Assembly (NCBI GenBank): GCA_964412395.1
Contig: CAYPOY010000009.1
Location: 1 to 34,308 of the forward strand
From: CAYPOY01 sp964412395
GTDB lineage: Bacteria > Chloroflexota > Anaerolineae > B4-G1
Direction of reading: 5' to 3'
DNA: 34,308 nt
Each line of letters opens with the position of its first letter. Position 1 is the first letter of the stretch. The notes below the pieces were generated by a model. The model saw nothing but the letters and a program-made list of their open reading frames with translations, was not told the origin of the DNA and searched no databases. A program made the position numbers and the translations under genes. Below, piece by piece: positions 8,519 through 15,600 of the stretch.

Positions 8519-8941
8519 GGGGATGACAGGCTTCGACGGGGAAGGCTGGTCACGGATGGCAAGCCGGGGCGCTCTGCCCCCGTTAACAACGGAGCACACA
8601 CTCCAAAGTGCCAATAACACTTGGATTCCTGTCCCACAAGCGGCGATGGCTGCTGCTCCATTAGCAGGCTAGTCTGGCTTGAGGACAAACTGACCGCACA
8701 AGCGGTCACGTCCGCCCTGGTTTCGCGCTGGTGAGCCGGGGGCCGGATGTCAAAGAGCCGGCGTGCGGCACTCCGATGCCGATAGGGGTGCTCAAGCGGG
8801 AGTTTCGGCTCCCATCGGCCAGGTCCGGGTGTAGCGCGGTCGGCGGTGACTCCCCGGGCGAGAGGTAAAGGGCCGACTAAGCTTGTAGAGGTCCCTGGTC
8901 GAATTTCTCGGACGCGGGTTCGATTCCCGCCATCTCCACCA
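8519..8941 (+). ncRNA. ssrA: Transfer-messenger RNA (tmRNA)
   Basis: This RNA rescues stalled ribosomes and tags the nascent peptide. The acceptor stem GGGGATG (8519-8525) pairs with CATCTCC (8931-8937), followed by A and an encoded CCA (8939-8941). The 5' end has GACAGGCTTCGACGGGG and the 3' end has GGACGCGGGTTCGATTCCCG, both tmRNA hallmarks. Pseudoknot PK1 fits 8566-8594, with stems GGGGC/GCCCC and GCTC/GAGC. The reading frame most likely resumes at GCC 8610 and ends at TAG 8670. It encodes ANNTWIPVPQAAMAAAPLAG, after the alanine carried by the tmRNA itself. At 423 nt and 20 codons, both the RNA and the tag are longer than usual. The tag ends in LAG rather than LAA, which I recall also for Dehalococcoides. 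One-piece, not permuted. Confidence 0.95.
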
Positions 8942-8951
8942 CAAAGCACGG

Positions 8952-8975
8952 GGCTGGCAGACCTGGATGCCAGCC
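8952..8975 (+). terminator. Possible tmRNA terminator hairpin
   Basis: GGCTGGCA (8952-8959) pairs with TGCCAGCC (8968-8975) eleven nucleotides after the tmRNA CCA end. There is no clear T run, so it may act in termination or 3' processing. Confidence 0.4.
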
Positions 8976-9022
8976 TCGTTGCGCGTCAGGTTCACGAGAA
9001 ATGAAGGAAACATCGTCAGTAG

Positions 9023-9051
9023 TTGACACAATCACTCAATTGACTTACAAT
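9023..9051 (+). promoter_or_regulatory. Promoter of the truncated scaffold gene and glnA
   Basis: TTGACA (9023-9028) and TACAAT (9046-9051) are 17 nt apart. The start would fall near 9058, inside what would be the missing 5' part of the scaffold gene, so transcription begins downstream of any lost N-terminal codons. Confidence 0.75.
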
Positions 9052-9115
9052 CGCGCATTGGGGGGCAACGGGACATGAAACGCATCTAATAGTAGGTAAC
9101 CCGGTCTGTGGCGAT

Positions 9116-9388
9116 ATGATGAAGATCACGATCAAGGTCCAGGGTGACCGGATTGAGGACGTGGAGTTCAAGACCTTTGGCTGCGGCGCGGCCATTGCCA
9201 CCACATCCATGGTGACCGAACTGGTCAAAGGGAAGACGATTGAAGAGGCGCTGCAGGTCACCAACCAGGAGGTGGTAGAGGCGCTGGATGGCCTGCCGCC
9301 TATCAAGGTGCACTGTTCGCTGCTGGCTGAGGAGGCGATCAAGGCGGCGATCGAAGACTACCGGGGTAAAGAGGGTAGAAAGAAATGA
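9116..9388 (+). CDS. 5'-truncated U-type (IscU/NifU-N) Fe-S scaffold protein
   Basis: From the first ATG (9116) this encodes 90 residues that match the central and C-terminal part of IscU/NifU-N scaffolds, with FKTFGCGAAIATTSM, KGKTIEEAL and KVHCSLLAEEAIKAAI. These supply two of the three cluster-ligand cysteines. The third lies upstream of the ATG: codons 9092-9115 read VGNPVCGD in the same frame, the family's conserved motif. No ATG, GTG or TTG precedes it before the in-frame TGA at 9041. An ATG at 9075 (MKRI, then stop) would reach this frame only by a -1 shift. The usual N-terminal helix of about 25 residues is absent. No good ribosome-binding site is seen. It may be a decayed gene, a non-AUG start or a sequence indel. 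It lies 37 nt before glnA, probably on one transcript. Confidence 0.7.
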   Translation: MMKITIKVQGDRIEDVEFKTFGCGAAIATTSMVTELVKGKTIEEALQVTNQEVVEALDGLPPIKVHCSLLAEEAIKAAIEDYRGKEGRKK

Positions 9389-9425
9389 AATGTCCCAGAG
9401 TGTCCCAGGTCAATAGGAGGAAAAA

Positions 9426-10772
9426 ATGTCCAGCGATTTGATTGCCCGTGTGCAAGAGGATGGGGTACGATTCGTCAGTCTCCAGTTCACCGACATTCTG
9501 GGGACAATTAAAAGCGTCACTATCCCCGTGGGCAGGCTTGAGGAGGTCATGGAACAAGGGCTCTGGTTCGACGGCTCGTCTATTGAGGGGTTCGCTCGTA
9601 TTTACGAGAGCGACAGGGTGTTGGTGCCCGACCCTGCCACGTATCAGGTGTTCCCGTGGAGTGCGCCGGAGCGGCGGCGGGCACGCCTGATTTGCGATAT
9701 CTACGGTCCTGACGGGCAGCCGGCTCTCAGTGTGCCGCGCCAGGCGCTGAAGCGTATGCTGGCCCGGGCTGCCGAGCGGGGGGGGTACGTCTACAACGTT
9801 GGCCCTGAACTGGAGTTTTTCTTGTTCAAGCGCAACAGTGAGAATAGCAGTGGGTATCCAACCCGACCTGCCCCGCACGATGTGGGCAGTTATTTTGACT
9901 TCTCACCCCGGGACGAGGCGCAGCAGGTGCGCAGCGAGATCGTCCTGGCGCTGGAAGAGATGGGCATGCAGGTTGAGATGAGCCATCACGAGTGTGCTAT
10001 CGGCCAGCACGAAATTGACTTCCGCTACGCCGATGCGCTGACCAGCGCCGACAACGCCGTTACATTCAAGTACATCGTGCGGGCGATAGCGGCCACCTAC
10101 GGCATCTACGCCAGTTTCATGCCCAAACCCATCTTTGGCATTGCTGGCTCCGGTATGCATACCCACCAGAGTCTCTTCGACACCGAAGGACAAAATCTGT
10201 TTTACGACGCAGACGATGAATACCGCCTTTCTCGGCTGGCCTACAACTTCATCGCTGGGCAGATGGAGCACGCGCGAGCGTTGTCCGCGGTGGTAGCTCC
10301 GACGGTCAACAGTTATAAGCGTTTGACACCAGGCTACGAGGCGCCAGTCTACATCTGTTGGGCACATCTGAATCGCTCGGCGTTGATCCGCGTCCCAGCC
10401 CACGGCGCATGGCATAAGAGCGCGGCGCGGGCCGAACTACGCTGCCCCGATCCCAGCACCAATCCCTACCTGGCCTTTGCTGCTATGCTTGCGGCGGGCT
10501 TCGATGGCATCGAGCGGGACCTGGATACACCGCCACCGGTCAATGAAGACGTCTACGACTTCGACGAGCGCACTCTGCGTGAACGGGCCATCGGCACGCT
10601 GCCGGGCACGCTGGCCGAGGCGCTCGATGCACTTGAGCAGGATGGGGTGATCCAGGAGGCGTTAGGGCCGGACATCACCGATGCCTTCCTGCGGGCCAAG
10701 CGGGCGGAATGGGACGAATATCGCATCCAGGTGACGAACTGGGAATTGGAACGCTATCTGGAGACGGCGTAA
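9426..10772 (+). CDS. glnA: Glutamine synthetase, type I
   Basis: This enzyme makes glutamine from glutamate, ammonia and ATP in the cytoplasm. The 448-residue length is typical of the GlnA I-alpha group. Visible motifs are WFDGSSIEGF (47-56), the metal-binding GPELEFFLF (126-134), GSGMHTHQSL (241-250), VNSYKRLTPGYEAPV (294-308) and HKSAARAELRCPDPSTNPYLAFAA. The C-terminal region reads VNEDVYDFDERTLRERAIGTLPG. It lacks the NLYDLP-like tyrosine segment used for adenylylation in enteric enzymes, so control is more likely by feedback or at transcription. The ATG at 9426 is preceded by a strong AGGAGG. It is probably cotranscribed with the truncated scaffold gene from the promoter at 9023-9051. 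Confidence 0.96.
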   Translation: MSSDLIARVQEDGVRFVSLQFTDILGTIKSVTIPVGRLEEVMEQGLWFDGSSIEGFARIYESDRVLVPDPATYQVFPWSAPERRRARLICDIYGPDGQPALSVPRQALKRMLARAAERGGYVYNVGPELEFFLFKRNSENSSGYPTRPAPHDVGSYFDFSPRDEAQQVRSEIVLALEEMGMQVEMSHHECAIGQHEIDFRYADALTSADNAVTFKYIVRAIAATYGIYASFMPKPIFGIAGSGMHTHQSLFDTEGQNLFYDADDEYRLSRLAYNFIAGQMEHARALSAVVAPTVNSYKRLTPGYEAPVYICWAHLNRSALIRVPAHGAWHKSAARAELRCPDPSTNPYLAFAAMLAAGFDGIERDLDTPPPVNEDVYDFDERTLRERAIGTLPGTLAEALDALEQDGVIQEALGPDITDAFLRAKRAEWDEYRIQVTNWELERYLETA

Positions 10773-10789
10773 GGAAGCCACGGAGCGAC

Positions 10790-10818
10790 TTGCGCTTTTT
10801 GCCAATGCGTGGTATATT
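10790..10818 (+). promoter_or_regulatory. Promoter-like pair after glnA
   Basis: TTGCGC (10790-10795) and TATATT (10813-10818) are 17 nt apart. No protein-coding start follows within 290 nt, so this would serve a non-coding transcript or a long leader. Confidence 0.45.
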
Positions 10819-10824
10819 TTGAAT

Positions 10825-11046
10825 AGCCCTGCTGTGCGCGTGATCGCCGTTTTTGCGTTTTGAGCCAACACCTATAAAATCGGGGGCTGTCTCTTCAGAG
10901 AGGAATGCGATAGCCCATGGGCAAGGCAGACCGCTGAGCAGGCCCCTATCTGCGATAGCAGGTTCAAAACACGTCGGCACACGGCACGGCGGGGTTCGGT
11001 TTGATGGTTGATTGCAAACGCCACCGGTACACCGGTGGTGTTTGCA
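10825..11046 (+). ncRNA. Candidate unassigned small RNA
   Basis: The stretch between glnA and the MBL gene has no convincing protein. It holds GGGGGCTG (10882-10889) pairing at 7 of 8 positions with CAGGCCCC (10939-10946), and inside that the hairpins TCTCT/AGAGA (10890-10901) and GCCC/GGGC (10913-10922). CTATC/GATAG (10946-10958) follows. It ends in a 16-bp hairpin (11013-11028 with 11031-11046, one G-U). A promoter-like pair lies at 10790-10818. I could not assign it to 6S RNA, SRP RNA or another class by eye. Confidence 0.35.
11013..11046 (+). terminator. Strong hairpin before the MBL gene
   Basis: TGCAAACGCCACCGGT (11013-11028) pairs with ACCGGTGGTGTTTGCA (11031-11046), with one G-U and a 2-nt formal loop. 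No T run follows. It ends 9 nt before the -35 box of the next gene and may insulate the two transcripts. Confidence 0.5.
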
Positions 11047-11055
11047 TACCCGCCC

Positions 11056-11084
11056 TTGACCTGGTTCTTTCTTTGTGCTATCCT
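11056..11084 (+). promoter_or_regulatory. Promoter of the MBL-fold hydrolase gene
   Basis: TTGACC (11056-11061) and TATCCT (11079-11084) are 17 nt apart, placing the start near 11091, about 25 nt before the chosen GTG start. Confidence 0.65.
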
Positions 11085-11115
11085 CTTTTGTACAACATTC
11101 TGTGTGAGGTGCGCT

Positions 11116-11946
11116 GTGTTACGAGAACGAGTCTCTAATGACATTTACGTTTTCACCAGTGACCTGTATGCGCAAGTGACGGCCGGAGCGATTGTGACTC
11201 GCGAGGGTGCGGTCATCGTGGACAGCCTGCCATTTCCTGTCGAGACGCGCGGGATGGCGGCGTTCGTCGCTCGGGTTTCCCGACCTGGTGCGCGATACGT
11301 GATCCTGACCCATTATCACGCCGATCACACCTACGGTGCTTACTTCTTTCCTCAGGCCGATGTGGTAGCACACGCGCTTTGTCGAAAGTTGCTCGTCAAA
11401 TGTGGCGTCCCGGCATTGAAAGAGGCGCAGGCCGAGGAGTCTGACCTGGGGGAGGTCGTGTTGCGCCTACCCGACATCACGTTCGATAGTGCAGAGATGG
11501 GGCTTCAATTGGCAGGCAGAGTGGTGCGGCTGATCCACACACCTGGCCACACGCAGGATTCAGTGATGGTGTACGTTGAAGATGACCGTGTGCTGTTTGC
11601 TGCCGACACGGTGCTGCCGGTGCCCTCCATTGTGGACGGTGATGTGGAGGCACTGAGGGTGTCTCTGCAAAAGGTGGCGGAGCTGCCAGTAGAGAATATG
11701 GTGCAGGGGCATGGAGAGGTCATACTGCGCGGAGAGGTGAAGGACGTGGTGCGGGCCAGTTTGGACTATCTGGATGCCATTGAGGCTAAAGTGGCGCAGG
11801 CGATCAGGAGAGGCAGGGGTAAGGGGGCACTGCAATGGGACAACATCGAATCCTGCGGATTGTCGCGCCTCCCGCTTAACGGGCTGGTACAGCAGATCCA
11901 CGTGGCGAATCTGCTGGCCTTGTACGATCGAATGGCACCACAGTGA
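11116..11946 (+). CDS. Metallo-beta-lactamase-fold hydrolase
   Basis: A 276-residue protein of the MBL superfamily. The metal-binding set is complete: THYHADH (His66, His68, Asp70, His71), GHT (His145), AADT (Asp164) and GHG (His199). The fold is shared by glyoxalase II-like, lactonase and related hydrolases, and the substrate cannot be read from the sequence. The GTG at 11116 is chosen because GAGG sits just upstream and because earlier in-frame starts would lie before the predicted transcription start near 11091. There is no signal peptide, so it is cytoplasmic. It appears monocistronic, with the ileS promoter 40 nt downstream of its stop. Confidence 0.85.
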   Translation: MLRERVSNDIYVFTSDLYAQVTAGAIVTREGAVIVDSLPFPVETRGMAAFVARVSRPGARYVILTHYHADHTYGAYFFPQADVVAHALCRKLLVKCGVPALKEAQAEESDLGEVVLRLPDITFDSAEMGLQLAGRVVRLIHTPGHTQDSVMVYVEDDRVLFAADTVLPVPSIVDGDVEALRVSLQKVAELPVENMVQGHGEVILRGEVKDVVRASLDYLDAIEAKVAQAIRRGRGKGALQWDNIESCGLSRLPLNGLVQQIHVANLLALYDRMAPQ

Positions 11947-11985
11947 GCGATAACGTAGAGCGAATTCTCGCGGCGATTGCAGCGC

Positions 11986-12014
11986 TTGACAGCCCCGCGC
12001 TCCTGTGGCATAAT
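11986..12014 (+). promoter_or_regulatory. Promoter of the T-box/ileS transcript
   Basis: A perfect TTGACA (11986-11991) and CATAAT (12009-12014) are separated by 17 nt. Transcription is expected to start near 12021, at the beginning of the T-box leader. Confidence 0.85.
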
Positions 12015-12154
12015 ATAGATGTATTCCAAAGGTGATGATGGAGACGAGTAGGCGTGGGGTACCGGCCCAGAGAGCCCGGGGTAGGTGAGATCCGGGTGCG
12101 GGAGCCGCGTCGAAAATCCCTCCGGAACCGCTGACCGAACGGTTGAGGACTCGC

Positions 12155-12222
12155 GATTCGTAAATCGTAAATTCGGAATTCGGGTACGAGTTCTGAATCT
12201 ACGAATTCCAGGTCCTGAATCC
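12155..12222. repeat. Degenerate heptamer array within the T-box leader
   Basis: The array reads in 7-nt steps such as ATTCGTA, AATCGTA, AATTCGG, AATTCGG and TCTACGA. It contains a perfect 8-bp inverted repeat, GGAATTCG (12175-12182) with CGAATTCC (12202-12209). It shares GAATCTACGARTTCC with the reverse complement of the array inside ileS (14764-14820). It is not a standard T-box element. Confidence 0.75.
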
Positions 12223-12334
12223 AGTAAGCTCAGACGGATTCATCCTCTGTTACCAGGATGTGGCGATCGCGCGTCGCCGGCAGAGAGGCCCTGCCTGCGC
12301 GGGGCAAGAAGGGTGGTACCGCGGGAATCTCAAG

Positions 12335-12364
12335 CTCCCGTCCCTTCGGGGATGGGAGTTTTTT
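12335..12364 (+). terminator. T-box intrinsic terminator
   Basis: A 10-bp stem with one G-U, CTCCCGTCCC/GGGATGGGAG, is capped by TTCG and followed by six T residues. It is the conditional terminator of the Ile T-box; the alternative antiterminator pairs the upstream GGGTGGTACCGCG region. Confidence 0.93.
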
Positions 12365-12415
12365 CGTTACGGAGGGGAAGGTGAATTTCACGATGTGGTA
12401 CGATCTGGAGGTGGA

Positions 12416-12587
12416 ATGACCGAGTTGCTGTATCGAACAGACAGTTACCTGCGCGAGTTCGATGCCGTCGTGACCGGGGTCTCGGCGACGGGGTGGTGCT
12501 GGATCGGACCGCCTTCTGATTGAGGAGAAGATCAACACCGACGCTTCTATCAGAATCGAGCAGTGCAATGCCAGGTCATCCAGATGA
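12416..12587 (+). pseudogene. Decayed alanyl-tRNA editing protein (AlaX) remnant
   Basis: After a good GGAGG, the ATG at 12416 opens MTELLYRTDSYLREFDAVV, which resembles the N-terminus of AlaX trans-editing proteins. That frame soon turns to nonsense and stops at 12523. In a second frame, 12493-12519 reads VVLDRTAF and then stop, which is the AlaX segment that normally runs on into YPEGGGQP. In the third frame, 12516-12587 reads LIEEKINTDASIRIEQ and stops; it resembles the later N-x-I-E-E-x-PVRI region. Together these look like a gene broken by at least one frameshift and an internal deletion of roughly 100 codons. The HxxxH zinc site is missing, so it should be inactive. It sits between the Ile T-box and ileS. 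Confidence 0.6.
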
Positions 12588-12603
12588 CTTCAGGGAGGAG
12601 ATG

Positions 12604-15600
12604 ATGTTCAAACCAGTATCCAACCGGGTGGATTTTGTCGCCCAGGAGCACGAGATTCTGGCTCTTTGGGAGGAAACTCAGGCTTTCCGTAAATTGGTGG
12701 AGTTGCGGGAAGATAGCCCACGCTGGTCCTTCATTGACGGGCCGATCACGGCCAACAACCCGATGGGCGTCCACCACGGCTGGGGACGCACCTACAAAGA
12801 CCTATACCATCGCTTCTGGGCGATGAAAGGCTTCCGCACCCGCTACCAGAACGGCTTCGACTGCCAGGGCCTGTGGGTCGAGGTCGAGGTGGAGAGGGAA
12901 GAGGGCTTCCACTCCAAGCGGGACATCGAGGCCTACGGCATCGCTCGCTTCGTGCGCAAGTGTAAGGAGCGGGTGCTTCGATATGCTGCAATCCAGACCG
13001 AGCAGTCCATTCGCCTGGGGTATTGGATGGACTGGGATGACACGGATTTGCTGCGTGACCTGGCGGACCAATTGGCGCAGGACCCAGAGAAGGTCATCAC
13101 CGTCCAGGGCCCGGGTGGCCCGGTGACCGACACGGTGGAACGGATCGTGGGCCGGCTGGGTTTGCCCGAACTGGGCGGTTCCTATTTCACTCTCTCCACT
13201 GAGAACAATTATATGATCTGGACTTTCCTCAAGCGCTGCTGGGAGCGAGGCTGGCTCTACAAGGGGCGGGACGTGATGCCCTGGTGCCCCCGTTGCGCCA
13301 CGGGCATCAGCCAGCACGAGATCGTCACCGAGGGGTATCGGGAGATGACGCATCCCGGCGTTACCCTGCGCTTCCCGCTGCGGGGCCGGCCGGGGGAGAG
13401 CCTGCTGGTATGGACCACCACGCCCTGGACGTTGACCAGCAACGTGGCGGCAGCGGTGGGGCCGGAACTGACTTACGTGAAGATCCGCCAGGGGGACGAG
13501 GTCTTCTATCTCTCCAAAGGGGCCCTCCCCATCCTGGACGGCCCAGAAATGGAAAACGTCGAGGTGTTAGAGGAGATGACGGGGATGGCTCTGGAGGGCT
13601 GGACCTACGACGGTCCCTTCGATGAACTGGAGGCCCAGCAAGCCACTGGTGCTCCCCAGGTCCACCGGGTGATCCTGTGGGACGAGGTGGGGGAGACGGA
13701 GGGTACTGGTATCGTCCACATCGCGCCGGGGTGCGGTGCGGAGGACTTCCTGCTCAGCAAAGAGTATGACCTCCCTGCCATCGCCCCGCTGGACGAGGAG
13801 GGGGTCTTCATAGAGGGCTTCGGCTCCCTCACCGGCACCCGCGTCTCGGAGAGCGCCGAGCGGGTTTTCGAGAGCCTGCGGGAGAAAGGAATCCTCTACA
13901 AGATCGAGGACTACACTCACCGCTACCCGGTCTGCTGGCGTTGCGGGACCGACCTGGTCTTCCGGCTGGTGGACGAGTGGTTCATTTCGATGGGCGAATT
14001 GCGGCACGATATGATGGAGGTGACCCGGCAGATCCGCTGGATCCCGTCCTTTGGGCTGGACCGTGAGCTGGACTGGCTGCGTAACATGCACGACTGGATG
14101 ATCAGCAAAAAGCGGTACTGGGGGCTGGCGCTGCCCATCTGGGAGTGCGGGGAGTGCGGCCACTTCGAGGTCATCGGCGACGAGGAGGAACTGGAGGCGC
14201 GGGCAGTGACGGGCTGGGAGGAATTTGAGGGGCATACCCCCCACCGGCCCTGGGTGGACGCGGTACGCATCGCCTGCCCTGAGTGTGGTGCGGAGGTGAG
14301 CCGCATCCCCGAGGTGGGCAACCCGTGGCTCGACGCGGGCATCGTCAGTTTCAGCACTCTTCAGTACCGCACGAACCCGGATTACTGGCGGCAGTGGTAT
14401 CCGGCCGACTGGATCAGCGAATCTTTCCCCGGCCAATTCCGTAACTGGTTCTACAGCCTCCTGGCGATGGCGACGGTGCTGGAGAACTCCCCACCCTTCA
14501 AGACTTGCTTCAGCTACGCGCTGCTCCTGGACGAGGACGGGCGACAGATGCACAAGTCGTGGGGTAACGCCATCGAGTTCAACGAGGCCGCCGACAAGAT
14601 GGGGGTGGACGTGACGCGCTGGCTCTACTGTGCCCACAAGCCGGAGACCAATCTGCTCTTCGGCTACGGCCGGGCAGACGAGGTGCGGCGGCAGTTCCTG
14701 ATCCCGCTGTGGAATGTCTATTCGTTCTTTGTGACTTACGCCAATATTGACAACTGGTCCCCGCCCGAATCTACGGATCTACGAATCACGGAACTCGTAG
14801 ATTCGGGATTCGTAAATTCGGCGTTGGATCGGTGGATCCTCGCTCGCCTGAACGAAGTAGTTGCCCGGGTCACCGACCGGATGGACAACTACGATGCCTA
14901 CGGAGTGACGCTGGCAGTGGAGCCTTTCCTGGACGACTTGACGAACTGGTATGTGCGCCGCAGCCGGCGTCGCTTCTGGAAGAGCGAGCAGGACGCGGAC
15001 AAGAACGCCGCTTATGCCACCCTCTACCATGTCCTGACGACGCTGTGCCGGTTGCTGGCGCCGCTGGTTCCCTTCGTCACCGAGGCGATGTATCAGAACC
15101 TGGTCCGCTCGGTGGACCCGGACGCGCCGGAGAGCGTGCATCACACCGACTGGCCCGTCGCTGACGAGGCCGCCGTGGACGCCGGCCTGCTGGTGCGGAT
15201 GGCGCTGGCCCGGCAGGTGGTCGCGCTGGGCCACTCGGCCCGCAACAGCCGGAATATCAAGCTGCGCCAGCCTCTGGCCCGCGTGCTGGTTCACCGGGAG
15301 TCGGGCACCGATGCACTGGACGATGAGCTGGTGACCCTGGTGCGGGATGAATTGAATGTCAAGCAGGTGGCCTTCGTGGACGACGTGAGCGACCTGGTGA
15401 CCTATCGCCTCCTCCCGGACAATAAGCTACTCGGCCCGCGTTTCGGGAAGCGGTTCCCAGCGGTGCGGGCGGCGCTCGCTGCGCAGGACCCGCTGGCAGC
15501 GGTGCGGCGGTTGCGGGCGAAGCTCCCCCTGCGATTGGAGCTTGCCCTGAGCGGGGCCGAAGGGGTGGAGGGGGAGGAGGTGGAACTGACTCCCGATGAG

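Larger units (their letters stand above)
12022..12364 (+). promoter_or_regulatory. T-box riboswitch, isoleucine specifier
   Basis: Stem I features are present: GAGTAG (12045-12050), AGAGAGC (12070-12076) and GGTGAGA (12084-12090). The segment CGAAA-ATC-CC puts the specifier ATC (Ile) at 12116-12118, in the same context as the glyQS specifier (CGAAA-GGC). Stem III is CATCCT/AGGATG (12241-12260). The T-box sequence GGGTGGTACCGCG is at 12311-12323. The terminator is CTCCCGTCCC/GGGATGGGAG around a TTCG loop (12335-12358), with T6 at 12359-12364. Uncharged tRNA-Ile would favour the antiterminator and let ileS be transcribed. A degenerate heptamer array (12155-12222) sits between Stem I and Stem III. 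Confidence 0.95.

Noticed and set aside
10870..10960. SRP (4.5S) RNA
   Set aside because: The GGGGGCTG...CAGGCCCC closing stem is suggestive, but the conserved SRP tetraloop region (GGTCAGGTCCGGAAGGAAGC type) is absent.
11008..11115. N-terminal extension of the MBL protein with a hydrophobic segment
   Set aside because: It would begin in the 16-bp hairpin and run through the promoter. The GTG at 11116 has a GAGG upstream and fits the family length.
13567..14637. Open frame on the minus strand inside ileS
   Set aside because: It is antisense to conserved IleRS motifs and its translation matches no family.
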